A DNA stretch of 64,000 nt from Iris pallida (taxonomy: Eukaryota; Streptophyta; Magnoliopsida; Asparagales; Iridaceae): the NCBI GenBank assembly GCA_029216955.1, contig JANAVB010010791.1, positions 7,954,868 to 8,018,867 of the forward strand, in the 5' to 3' direction. This document shows, in pieces, positions 25,090-36,183 of the stretch. Position 1 is the first letter of the stretch; each line of letters opens with the position of its first letter. The notes beneath the pieces are model-generated. The model was given only the letters and a program-made list of their open reading frames with translations, did no database searches and had not been told where the DNA came from. The translations under genes were made by a program, and so were the position numbers.

Positions 25090-25881
25090 CCAAGTCATCC
25101 TTCAAATCCATCAACTCAGTAAGCACTATTAGACCTCTCCAACTCATTCATATGGATTTATTCGATCATATTAGAGTAGCTAGTATTGGAGGAAAACTTT
25201 ATGCTTTTGTTTTGGTTGATGATTTTTCAAGATTTACTTGGGTTATTTTTCTTACAAGTAAGAGTGATACTTTTCGTAAATTTCTTACTTTTTGCAAACG
25301 TGTTCAAAATGAGAAAGGCTTTACTATAAAAAAAATTAGGTGTGATCATGGAGGAGAATTTGGCAATGCCGATTTTAAAAGATTTTGTGAAAAGAATAAT
25401 TTTGGTCATGATTTTGCTTATCCTCGAACTCCACAACAAAATGGTGTTGTGGAAAAAAAGAATAGAACCCTTGATGATATGGCTCGGGTCATGTTAAATC
25501 ATTATAAGCTCCCTCAATATTTTTGGGCGAAAGTCGTTAACACGGCATTAGACCTATTTCTAAAAAGACTCCACATGAGCTTTGGTTTGACAAAATTTCC
25601 TCTATTGAATATTTTGAAGTTTTTGGTTGCAAATGTTTTATTTTGAATACCAAAGATACCTAGACAAATTTGAAGAAAAAGCCTATGAAGGTATTTTCCT
25701 TGGTTATTCAATACATAGTAAAGGATTTCGTGTTTTTAATAAAAGAAGTCTTGTTGTCGAAGAGTCTATTAATGTCTCTTTTGATGAACTTAACTCTTCT
25801 ACATCCTCCTCATCCGAAGATGTTGATGACATCTCTTTTAGTTTGGAAAACTCTTCTATTGGAGACACTTGTCCCTCTTAA
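25086..25881 (+). pseudogene. pol: Copia integrase, copy 2
   Basis: The core has the Asp of LIHMDLFDHIRVAS, the Asp of IRCDHGGEFGNAD and the Glu of PQQNGVVEKKNRTL, so the DDE triad is complete. LPQYFWAKVVNTA follows. A frameshift at about 25545 and another at about 25640 lead to the C-terminal part, readable at 25627-25881 (EKAYEGIFLGYSIHSKGFRV, SLVVEESINVSFDE). Copy 1 lacks everything after position 3811, so this is the only complete integrase of S. Confidence 0.87.
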
Positions 25882-25959
25882 TCTAACAATGCAATAGTGA
25901 CTCCCCCAATCGAAGTTTCTCCACCACTAGAGACTTCTCAAGAGAACCTTCCAAAAGAA

Positions 25960-27100
25960 TGAAGATTTGTCCCATATCATCCCAATGAGCTTATTATTGG
26001 TGATCCTTCTTCACGTGTTAGCACTAGATCCTCCACTCGTGATCTTTGTGCAAATGTAGCTTTTATTTCTCAAATAGAGCCTAAAAATGTTAATGATGCC
26101 TTCAATGATGAATTTTGGATGATAGCAATGCAAGAAGAGCTAAATCAATTTGAGCCAAAAAAAGATTTGGGACCTTGTCCCTAAACCTCTCAACCACCCC
26201 ATTTTTGGAACAAAATGGGTGTTTCGTAATAAACTTAATGAAGATGGATTTGTCACTTGTAACAAAGACCGATTGGTTACTTAAGGCTATAACCAAGAGG
26301 AAGGCATTGACTACTATAAAACCTATGCTCCGGTTGCTCGTCTTGAATCCATTCGCATGCTTTGTGCCTTCGCTTGTTTTAATGATTTTAAACTCTTTCA
26401 AATGGATGTTAAAAGTGCTTTTCTAAATGGTATTATTAAGGAGGAAGTTTATGTTAAGCAACCTCCTGGCTTTGAAGATTTCAAATTTCTTATCATGTTT
26501 TCAAATTACACAAAGCCCTTTATGGCCTCAAACAAGCTCCTCGTGCTTGGTATGAGCGCCTTAGTTCCTTTTTTATTTCTCATAACTTTTCTAAGGGTAA
26601 AGTTGACACTACACTCTTTATTAAATCTCTTAGCGTCACTCCTTTGTTAGTTCTAATTTATGTTGATGATATCATTTTTGGTTCCACTAACAATGTACTA
26701 TACGTAGAATTTGCCAAAGTAATACAGGATAAATTTGAAATGAGCATGATGGAAGAACTATCCTTCTTCTTGGGTCTCCAAATCAAGCAAGGTCCCAAAG
26801 GCACCTTCATCAATCAAGCAAAATATACAAAGGATCTTCTCAAATGCTACGAACTTGACTCATCCAAATCAATGAGAACTCCTATGGCAACAACGACTAA
26901 ACTTGATAATGATGAAGATGGTATCTCGGTCGACATTCATAAGTATCGAGGTATGATCGGCAGCTTACTTTATTTTACTGCTAGTCGTCCTGATATCATG
27001 TTTAGTGTTTGTCTTTGTGCTCGATACCAAGTAAATCCAAAAGAATCTCACTTATGTGCCGTTAAGCGCATTTTTTGGTATCTCAAAGGCACTATTAACA
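25960..27100 (+). pseudogene. pol: Copia reverse transcriptase of element S
   Basis: N-terminal RT motifs (EPKNVNDAFNDEFWMIAMQE) begin near 26078. A frameshift in the Lys run at about 26160 and stops follow. YAPVARLESIRMLCAFACFN, FQMDVKSAFLNGIIKEEVYV (one Asp) and the GLKQAPRAWYERL block are readable. The catalytic YVDD box is intact in LIYVDDIIFGSTN (about 26656-26695). It continues through MIGSLLYFTASRPDIMFSVC. A TAA at 26281 (after the GFVTCNKDRLVT stretch) and at least two frameshifts make it inactive. Confidence 0.87.
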
Positions 27101-27606
27101 TGAGACTTTGGTATCCAAAATCTTCATCCTTTGAGCTTATCGGCTACTCGGATGCGGACTTCGCCAGATGCAAAATCGACCGAAAAAGTACTAGCGGCAC
27201 ATGTCAATTCCTTGGCAAATCCTTGGTATCATGGTTTAGTAAGAAATAAAACTCTGTTGCTCTTTCCACCACTGAAGCCGAGTATATATCGGCTGGTTGT
27301 TGTTGTGCACAAATTCTTTAGATGTCACAAACACTTGTTGATTATGGTCTCTCTTATACTTGTACCTCTATCAAATGTGATAACACTAGCACTATCAATC
27401 TCACAAAAAATCTGATTTGTCACTCACAATCAAAGCACATTAAGATTAGACACCATTTTCTTCATGACCATCAAGAAAATGGGGACATTCATCTTGATTT
27501 TATTGATACTACTTATCAATTGGCGGACATCTTCACTAAACCCCTTCCGGAGAATCGATTTGTATTTATTTGCCAAGAGTTAGGTATTATTAATATTGAA
27601 TACTAG
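27101..27606 (+). pseudogene. pol: Copia RNase H of element S
   Basis: YSDADFARCKIDRKSTSG contains the first catalytic Asp. After a TAA at 27247-27249, LSTTEAEYISAG contains the Glu. A TAG at 27319-27321 stands where relatives have Trp. CDNTSTINLTKN and the C-terminal QLADIFTKPLPE box complete the domain. The stop at 27604-27606 ends pol. Confidence 0.88.
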
Positions 27607-28083
27607 TTATTCTTCAAACGACATACTGACGGAACACCTCGGTATACCGTCAATTTTCCGATTTGCCTTCAGAATTAGTTTCTGTAACCAACATCGGCAT
27701 ACCGACGGTACTCAGCGGTATTTCGCCGGCATACCGTCTGCAACGTAACGGGTCCAGCAGCCACCCTTTCTTGGCTCCATCACATCATTATTAACTTCAC
27801 CCATCAAATCATATCAAATCCCTTCAACTTCTCATTAATTATCCTTTTTCAAACTCTTTCTCTTCATCATATCACTCCTTTCATCTTCCCCCTAATTTAT
27901 TACTCATTCATCCTCTCTCCTTTTTCAAAACCTCCTTCATTAATCTCTCTTTCATCTCTCTCTTCAACACACCCTTTCATCTCCCTCTTCAACAAACCCC
28001 CTCCTCTCCTCTCTTTTAAAACTCACTTCTTCTTCCTCTTCCTTCCACAAATCACTTTCCTCTCTTCAAGCCCTATTGTCTCT
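27607..28083 (+). other. Spacer between pol and third ORF of element S
   Basis: It begins with several ACCGACGGTA/TATACCGTC motifs (27620-27745), then a C/T-rich, G-poor tract (27780-28080). I see no gene. In SIRE-type elements the third ORF lies after such a spacer and may be expressed separately. Confidence 0.5.
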
Positions 28084-29283
28084 ATGGCCCATGCCAAACG
28101 CCCACGTTCCTCCTCCTCCTTTTCCAATCCCTTCATGTCGGTGCCCTTACCAAATGGGGCCTATGACCACAAGACCTTCAAATTCGGTCTTGCTATGGAT
28201 GCCTGGTTCCAGTATTTTGCTGACCATGCTGTTTACAAAAGGAAGGCGATCAACTAGAATCTTTTCCTCGGTCAACTCTCCTTATTCGAGTCCGTCGGCC
28301 TTTTCGCTTTTATTCGTCGTCAGGTTCCCGTTTATCCTGCAGCAGTGTGCCTCTTCTACTGCAACATTGTCCTAGACTTAGCCAATAATGCACTTGAGAC
28401 TCTCGTCAACGATCGCCATTTTTGCCTAACCGCTCAAGATATTGTCAAGATTCTCAAGATTCCTAATCGCAGAGACACTCTACCCACCTTACCCGGTCTG
28501 TACCCTACTGCTGAAGTCTCCTTCGACGATTTTTGTGGCATCATCTGCAAAGGGCCTAACCCTCCAGCCATTTCTGCCCTCTCCAAGCAGCTGGAGCCTT
28601 TCTACTACGAGATGTATCGCATCATTTGCCACACCCTGTACCCCAAGTCTGGAAACTATGATGGCATCACAAACGATGCTCTGGTTTGCATATATTACCT
28701 GTATTCTAAAAAGACTTGGTCCTTTGCTAAGACTTTCTTGAATGCCTTCTCGTCTATCCATTCTGCGGGGAGGCAAGCTCTCAACTACGACGCGTTTATC
28801 ACTCTGATTCTTGAGGCCAAAGGTGTGGACCTCACTCTCTGCCAATCGAACGGTATTCCTCCCTTCCTAGCTGTCTCTCGCTTTATATTTGGATAATCCT
28901 CTCGTGCATCCTCTTCTCAGGCCCCTCAACCTACTCTACCTGGTGCAGTGCCCTCTGATCCTTCTTCCTCTGGCCGATTCATGCCTCTAACCCAGCACCA
29001 CTTCGATCCGCGCATGGCTCAGGCGGAGGAGCAAATGCGAACCATTACTCGCGGCCTTCACAACCTTATTCAGAGCCGCTTCCATGACCAGGCCTACTTC
29101 CTTCAGAGGACTCTTCAGGATCGTAATACGTTTCTGGATCTCAATCTTTAGGATCCCCACTTTCAAGGGTCTCGATTCTCTGACCCGAATGCCTACGGGT
29201 TCATGTATCCTGATGGCATTGATCCTTTCGGCACTTTTCACGAGACTCCGGGTGACGGTGATGATGATCCAGCCAATCAGTAG
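28084..29283 (+). pseudogene. Env-like third ORF of Sirevirus-type element S, with three stops
   Basis: One reading frame runs about 400 codons from ATG at 28084 to TAG at 29281-29283. It is broken by TAG (28255-28257), TAA (28894-28896) and TAG (29149-29151). It starts MAHAKRPRSSSSFSNPF. The central part is conserved-looking and globular (LTAQDIVKILKIPNRRD, FYYEMYRIICHTLYP, DALVCIYYLYSKKTWSFAK). The last third is Ser/Pro/Gln-rich with a helical stretch (MAQAEEQMRTITRGLHNLI). Position and size fit the 'env-like' ORF of SIRE elements. I see no convincing signal peptide or membrane anchor, so the label refers to position only. Confidence 0.65.
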
Positions 29284-29574
29284 CCTTCGGTCTCCCTTTA
29301 TGTTGGTCCAATAAAGAAGTGTGGTCTTATCTAGTTTGTCTTTTGAAGTCCTACGGGGACTAGTGTCGTTGTTTGTTTTGTTTGGTTTGTTTAGTTGTCT
29401 TGTGTGGTCCTTCGAGGATCTTATGTTGGTTGTTTTCCTTCCAATAGGGAGCATTATGTTGGTTTGAGTTCTATTTGCATGTACTCTTCAACTCTGACAT
29501 TCAATATATGCATGGTTTAGCTATATCTTTCGCTCTCGTATATACCCTTTCCTCTTTTTTTACCATCTTTGATT

Positions 29575-29685
29575 AAGTGACAAAAGGGGAGAAAACATAT
29601 TGAGGGGGAGTAGTCTATCTACGGGGGAGTCACTCCCTTAAAAAATGCTATCTTCCTTTTTGTCAATTATCAAAATAGGGGAGAT
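29575..29685 (+). promoter_or_regulatory. Cluster of polypurine tracts before the 3' LTR of S
   Basis: AAAAGGGGAGAAAA (29582-29595), GAGGGGGAG (about 29602-29610), CGGGGGAG (about 29622-29629) and AAAATAGGGGAGATT just before the LTR are four purine runs within 110 bp. Multiple tracts upstream of the 3' LTR are typical of Sireviruses. The last one is the likely plus-strand primer. Confidence 0.75.
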
Positions 29686-31051
29686 TGTTGGCACATTTAT
29701 TTTGATAACATTAACAGCATCTTCGTGGTTTAGTTTTCTCTATATTTTTAGCAAACAGATACACCCTCAAGCTTTCCAATGTCTGCTACAAAGATTTCTG
29801 TTTAAGCCACTCAGCAACACCACATGAAAAGCTTTTAAGAAGTCTCCTAAAAATAAGACTGAAGAAAAGACAGCGCATACTCAAAGACTGCTCTCAAAGA
29901 TTCCAGTTTTTAGAATCTGTTCAAGGTCTAGGACTTTCTTTGTAACACTCAAGGTGGATGACAAAACATAAGCCCCTTCTGTTTTTTAAATCAAAATCAA
30001 TATCTTCAGAAACGAAATACCGACGGGATACCGCCATGTACCTACGGTATACCGAATTCTTCATGAGAAAACTCTCTGTGACGAAACTCGGCATAGCGAC
30101 GGTACACCGCTATGTACTGACGGTATACCGTTTCTAAGCAAGAGAAAACTCTCTGTGACAAAACTCAGCATACCGACGGTATACCACTATGTACCGACGG
30201 TATACCGTTTCTGAGCAAGAAAAACTCTCTGTGACAAAAATCGGTATACCGTTGTGTACCGACGGTATACCAATTTTCTGCTTAGAAAATTTTATGTGAA
30301 GAAAGACGGCGTACCGACGGTAAACCGTTTCATACCATCGGTATTCCGATCTCTCTTATTTTGATTTTTGAACGGACAGATGTCAGCATTAAATGCTCCA
30401 ACGGATAGATTTATTACCGTTATCTTTCAGGAACGGTATGCCGACGGAATACCGCTCCATACCTACGGTATTCCGTCAACCTTATATTTGGAGCATTAAA
30501 TGCCTAGTTCTCTTGGTTCTCTATTTAAGGTGGTTGTGTCTTCTCTTTAAAGACATCCACTTGAGCCTTAAATTTCCTCAACAACCAAAAAAGCCTCTCC
30601 ATTACTACTCTACCCAAAAGCTTTAATTTGTCATCCAACCGAAGAGTGCTAGATTATTTCAAGAGTTGTATGCTTCGATCTTCAAAGTGTTGTGGAAGAT
30701 CAAAAGCCTTTTTTCTTTTCCATTGAAGTTGGCGAGCCTTCGTAAGAAAACTCATGTGTAAGAAGTTGGTGAGCCTTCGTAAGAAAACTCGTGTGTAAGA
30801 AGTTGGCGAGTTCTTCAGATCCAAACTCGTGTTGAAGTTGACGAGTTCTTCGAATCCAAACTCGTGTGTAACTATTTACTCAAATAGTGCATTAAAGTCG
30901 GAGAGAGTTTCGGGACTGGAGTGCCCCTTAGGAGGATACCAGGATACATCGAGTGTTTGAATATCTATCTCCTTTACTCTTTATTAGAATAGTAGTAAAT
31001 TGTTTGGTAATTATTTTATTACCCTATTCACCCCCCTTCTAGGGTTCTACA
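29686..31051 (+). repeat. 3' LTR of element S
   Basis: It starts TGTTGGCACATTT directly after the purine tract and ends AGGGTTCTACA, after which AT-rich unique DNA follows. That gives 1,366 bp with TG...CA ends. The end is judged by the ACCCCCCTTCTAGGGTT-type terminus common in copia LTRs, since no partner LTR is in the window to prove it. Confidence 0.75.
29995..30485 (+). repeat. Array of ACCGACGGTATACC motifs in the S LTR
   Basis: About ten pairs of near-palindromic CCGACGG/CGGTATACCG units recur every 35-75 bp, often as TACCGACGGTATACC. Related units lie at 893-940 and 27620-27745. Sirevirus LTRs are known for repeated palindromic motifs with a suspected regulatory role. Confidence 0.75.
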
Positions 31052-32279
31052 ATTAACATCTCCAAGCTACATGTAATATGAATAGTCGGTACCCGTATCT
31101 GCTATTGTCGCGTGTAAGATTCTATGGTAGAGTACAGGTAATGCTAAACTAATCCAATTAAGGAATATCCACATCTATATATACATAGAGATGTCTAAAC
31201 TAATTACATCACATACCAGTAGTTAGCCCCAAAACAATTAATTTACACATGAGATTGCACAGCTACAAAACGAATATATTGCTTCCTTTAATTGTCTTCT
31301 TTCATTCTTCAGCTTCGTCTATGTTGTATAAAGGCAATGTTTCTTTTAGTACCACATCTTCATCTAGTGAACAAATACTTGGTCATCAAAGACATGCAAG
31401 TCTTCGATTCAAGAATGATATGAAAAGTGAAAATAAGTATGATATAATATGAATGATTGAGAGTTTTTTTCGATTCTCATATAAGAATTTGGTATGATTA
31501 TAACTTAACAAGTATTAAAGTGATAACTTGAAATATGGTTCTATTAAGTCTTATTCTAGTGATTCCTTAATATTTGATCTATCAATACGACCCAACAATG
31601 CACTAACACAATCAAAGAAAATTTGTTTATAAGTGAGCTAAGCCTCACATACTCACTTCGCAAGGCCTTGATGAAGGAGCTAGAAAACTGATCAACTTTA
31701 TTGTTTATTTATATTGTAGATATTTCGTATAGTGAGATCCATGTTGTTTTTCCTTGCCCAATACTCTAATCTAAAATTATAAATTCCTAATTCTATTATC
31801 ATGCATTAGCTCTGCTTTGACTCAAGTATGTATCTTGATTCACATATCTAAGTATTACGAAATACGAGGATATTATTCAGATAATATTCTCATCAAAAGG
31901 AACAAAACAAAAAATAATAAAAATATAACTGGGTTTCTCTTGCGTGTATATGTGTGCGTGTCCTACGCGTCCAAGACTTTACTACCCGACCCCTAAGTTT
32001 ATTAATTATGGTTGCCGAGAGTCTGCGATAAATAAATACATAGTTACCTAAAAATTTGGGTTTGGTATTATTGATAAGTATTGGATTTCAAAATTTTGGT
32101 TATCTCCTAAAATTCTTAAATTTTTTGGCACTCCTTTGTATTTCAGGCTCCAAATTTTTTATAATTTTAAATATCAGACTCGGAGCAACACTCTGGAGCA
32201 TTACCTGGGTATCATACCCCTTCGATGGAACAACTCAACACTGGAACACACACAATTAAGTGCGTGAGTTGTCTGTGTG

Positions 32280-32280
<1 letters not shown>
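31052..32280. other. AT-rich single-copy-looking DNA downstream of S
   Basis: No transposon signature is recognised here. The only notable open frame is at 31249-31452. The rest is AT-rich, with the frame at 32056-32259 lacking any domain. This may be part of the original host locus into which S inserted. Confidence 0.4.
31249..31452 (+). CDS. Possible small secreted peptide (67 aa), unidentified
   Basis: The frame encodes a 67-residue protein. Residues 7-25 are a hydrophobic, signal-peptide-like stretch (KTNILLPLIVFFHSSASS). A Ser/Thr-rich middle and a basic C-terminus (RHASLRFKNDMKSENKYD) follow. A TATATATA box lies about 70 bp upstream (31174-31182). Size and layout recall plant prepropeptides, but I recognise no mature-peptide signature at the C-terminus. 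It may be truncated, continue in another exon, or be chance. It is the only non-transposon coding candidate in the window. Confidence 0.25.
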   Translation: MRLHSYKTNILLPLIVFFHSSASSMLYKGNVSFSTTSSSSEQILGHQRHASLRFKNDMKSENKYDII

Positions 32281-32934
<654 letters not shown>

Positions 32935-32963
32935 TGTAGTAGAACCACTCATGTGATTTCATG

Positions 32964-33096
32964 TTATGGAACCATCCTATGTTATACACTTGGATTTGAA
33001 TTGGGTCGATGAGATTAAAAGGTGCTAGGGCCTACACATTTTAATCTCACCCTTTTAATTCAAATCCAAGTGAAGTAATATAGGGTAGTTCCATAA
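32964..33096. repeat. Hairpin-type (MITE-like) inverted repeat
   Basis: Left arm 32964-33023 (TTATGGAACCATCCTATG to GAGATTAAAAGGTG) is complementary to right arm 33035-33096 (CACATTTTAATCTCACCC to GGTAGTTCCATAA). The loop is about 10 nt and some mismatches occur. The shape suits a fold-back MITE. No clear target duplication is seen, so the superfamily is open. Confidence 0.6.
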
Positions 33097-33176
33097 TATA
33101 AAACCATCCAGATGGTTTTGGAGCATTTTGAATGCTCAAATAGGAAAATTCTTCTTACCTTGGCATATAAGCTATT

Positions 33177-33916
33177 GGGTGCGGCTATCTGCACCCCCAT
33201 CACTTACTTAGTACACCCCACTACAAAAAATAAAAAAAATTGGAATTTTCTATTCTACCCCCTCCCCCTCCCCCTGCTCCCCTCCCCTGCCCCCCACCCC
33301 GACTCCTCCCCTCCTTCGACGACCCCCATCCCCCTTCCCCCGACCTCTCCTCCTCCTCTGACCCCCCTCCCCCTCCTTCCCGACGACCACCCCGAAGGCC
33401 TCCACCCCCGCGACGGCCCCGGCCTGGAGCAGGTCGACGGCGACGGAGAGCCCGAGGGCCCCACCGATCTCCTCCTTCGTGGCCTTGACCCCGTTCTCCA
33501 GCTTCTTCTTCCATTCCTCGATGATCGCCTCTACCGCCTCGGTCTTCTCGATCCTCCTGCGGAAGCCGAAGAGGGGGATGTCGGCCGCGCGAGAGGGGAG
33601 GGGCACAAAAAAGATAGGGAAGGAGAGGAGGAGTACGAGGGAGCGGCGGCGGGTGGCAAGGAGCGTCGCCGGAGTCCGACGCGGGGAGGAGGGGGAGGGG
33701 GTTGGAGGAGGAGGGGTCGGGGGAGCAGGGGGAGAGGGGAGGGGGGTCAGAGGAGGAGGGGAGGAGTCGGGGTCGGGGGTCGTCGGAGGAGGGATGGAGT
33801 CGGGGTCGGTGGCAGGGGAGCAGGGGGAGGGGGTAGAATAGGAAATTTATATTTTTTAATAGTTCTTTTGTAATGAGGTGTGCTAAGTAAGTGATGGGGT
33901 GCGGATAGCCGCACCT
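33177..33916. mobile_element. Mutator-like (Pack-MULE-type) non-autonomous element
   Basis: It is flanked by perfect 9-bp duplications TAAGCTATT (33168-33176 and 33917-33925), the hallmark of Mutator elements. The ends are long inverted repeats. Left GGGTGCGGCTATCTGCACC and, on the other strand from the right end, AGGTGCGGCTATCCGCACC both continue through CCATCACTTACTTAG. Similarity goes on in the C-rich/G-rich arms for over 100 bp. The 740-bp interior is extremely GC-rich and contains a coding-like piece, but no transposase. Non-autonomous MULEs carrying host gene fragments are called Pack-MULEs. Confidence 0.88.
33390..33606 (-). pseudogene. Captured host coding fragment in the MULE (unidentified)
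   Basis: On the minus strand the middle of the element reads as a non-repetitive protein segment of about 70 residues: ADIPLFGFRRRIEKTEAVEA, IIEEWKKKLENGVKATKEEI, GGALGLSVAVDLLQAGAV, AGVEAFGVVVG. Almost every third codon position is G or C, unlike the rest of the window and like GC-rich monocot genes. An amphipathic Lys/Glu helix is followed by an Ala/Val/Gly hydrophobic stretch. Beyond it the frame dissolves into the Gly/Arg repeats of the terminal arm. I do not recognise the parent gene. It is probably a fragment without function. Confidence 0.5.
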
Positions 33917-33940
33917 TAAGCTATTACTACTTTAGCTATT

Positions 33941-35505
33941 GCAGTTTATTGCTATACCTGCTATATTTACATCAAGGCAAATTCAGAAATTAGAAACATA
34001 GAAATTATATCAAAATTCTATCTTTACTTAAACATTCTAGAGAATACATAATAGATGAATATTATAATCTAAAAACATTTATAAGGTATTGATCATTAAA
34101 TTGTCCAGGTGTTTAATTCCTATATGGAAATCCTAATTTAGTAATACTTGCTAAGAAAATAAAATTTGATTCTTCGATATTTCCTAAAGTCTAGATCTTC
34201 TAGTTCTAAGGTAAATATAGGTTCATACTACTTGCGAACATTTTTAGATATACCTAATTAGGGTATATGCTAATTTTATATAATAATTATAAATTCTTGG
34301 AATTTAAGTACAATTTTGGATCCAAATCTACCTACTTTTGATACTAAGTATATTCTTCTAGTGAATATCCTAAAAATTCATTCCACGATTCATGTTTATA
34401 TGGTAGGTTATCAAAATTAACTTTGTATTTGTCATAAAGTATAACTTTAAGGATCCAAAATGATATATGTAGTTTCTGACTATACTTGCTATATTTAGAT
34501 CAATGCAAATTCAAATATTATAAACATAGAAATTCTATCTTTACTTAAACTTTCTAAAGCACACATAATAGATGAATATTATAATCTAAAAATATTTATA
34601 AAGTATTGATCATTAAATTGCCTAGGTGTTTAATTCCTATATGAAAACCCTAATTTAGAATACTTGCTAAGAAAATAAAATTTGATTATTTGATATTTCC
34701 CAAAGTCTAGATCTTCTAGTTCTAAAGTAAATATAGGTTCATACTACTTGTGAACAATCTTAGAGATATCTAATTAGGGTATATGCTAATTTTATATAAT
34801 AACCTATTAATTCTTAGAATTTAAGTCCAATTTTGGATCCAAATCGACCTAGTTTGATACTAAGTATATTCTTCTAGTGAATATCCTAAAAATTTATTCC
34901 ACAATTCATGCTTATATGGTAGGTTATTAAATTAACTTTGTATTTGTCATGAAGTATAACTTTAAGGATCCAAAATGATATATGTAGTTTCTGACTATAC
35001 TTGCTATATTTAGATCAATGCAAATTCAAATATTAGAAACATAGAAATTCTATCTTTACTTAAACTTTCTAAAGCACACATAATAGATGAATATTATAAT
35101 CTAAAAATATTTATAAAGTATTGATCATTAAATTGCCTAGGTGTTTAATTCCTATATGAAAACCCTAATTTAGAATACTTGCTAAGAAAATAAAATTTGA
35201 TTATTTGATATTTCCCAAAGTCTAGATCTTCTAGTTCTAAAGTAAATATAGGTTCATACTACTTGTGAACAATCTTAGAGATATCTAATTAGGGTATATG
35301 CTAATTTTATATAATAACCTATTAATTCTTAGAATTTAAGTCCAATTTTGGATCCAAATCGACCTAGTTTGATACTAAGTATATTCTTCTAGTGAATATC
35401 CTAAAAATTTATTCCACAATTCATGCTTATATGGTAGGTTATTAAATTAACTTTGTATTTGTCATGAAGTATAACTTTAAGGATCCAAAATGGTCTATGT
35501 CATAA
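33941..35505. repeat. Three tandem copies of an AT-rich unit of about 515 bp
   Basis: ATAACTTTAAGGATCCAAAA recurs at 34441, 34956 and 35471, exactly 515 bp apart. Copies 34441-34955 and 34956-35470 are almost identical. The preceding copy (about 33941-34440) is clearly more diverged. No open frame or known transposon end is visible. Confidence 0.9.
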
Positions 35506-36183
35506 CCAAAATTCAAACTAAGGTTGCTTAAGTAATCGAATGTTATAATTACTCATTTTGGTCCTAAAACTGAAATAACTATGCTAATTAGGTGTAAATC
35601 TAGTTTTAGGACAACAGCTTATATGTATTCTTTTAGATAAATTATTAGTGTCTAAGTAATTTTCACTATTACATAATAACATTTTTGATACTATAAGCTA
35701 TATATAAAGCCATAGTATATAGGTATTGTATTATATATAAAACAACAATAATACCATTCTCCTGTCAGGTATCTGCATTGTGTCCAAATATACAAGTTTG
35801 TGTCATGTTAAGTCAACATAAACAATTAATCTTAATCATGTTTCTATATAGAATATTATGAAGTTTAAATTCTAATACTAATTAACACTAATAACAATCA
35901 TACTAACTCCTTATATGAGATTGTCAAAATTGATAAACAAATGAAGATTAAAATTCAAAATTGAAGTAGGAAGGATGAGGACTTGCCTAGGTTTTTCTAA
36001 TTTTTTAAAGAAGGAAAAGATTTGTGTTGATCGTAGGGTGTTGATGGGGTTCATCTTGTGTGAAATTGCTTCCGCTAGTGTCTCGGCCTGGTGGGGTCCA
36101 GTCTAGATTTGGTAACAACATATTTGTGGAATCCAAATCTAATTAAATATTTGATTTGATTATATTTGGATGTCCATAATAGA
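35506..36183. other. AT-rich DNA without recognised features
   Basis: No coding frame, LTR end or tandem repeat is recognised. The last 150 bp (36050-36183) may contain the start of element T if its LTR is longer than called. Confidence 0.4.

Larger units (their letters stand above)
893..31051 (+). mobile_element. Element S: Sirevirus-like Ty1/copia retrotransposon, nested and internally duplicated
   Basis: The order on the + strand is leader, gag with CCHC knuckles, protease, integrase, RT, RNase H, an additional env-like ORF, several polypurine tracts and the 3' LTR (29686-31051). Integrase before RT defines Ty1/copia. The third ORF, the clustered purine tracts and the repeated ACCGACGGTATACC motif near and in the LTR point to the Sirevirus (Maximus/SIRE) lineage. 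The element is interrupted by B (3922-24041), which holds A. A gag-to-integrase segment is present twice (from 2354 and from 3811). The 5' LTR and primer site are not visible. Several stops and frameshifts make it non-functional. Confidence 0.85.

Noticed and set aside
33112..33873. 253-codon Pro/Gly/Arg-rich frame over the MULE
   Set aside because: It spans both terminal inverted repeats, starts outside the element and is simple sequence at both ends. Only the middle of the opposite strand looks like captured coding DNA.
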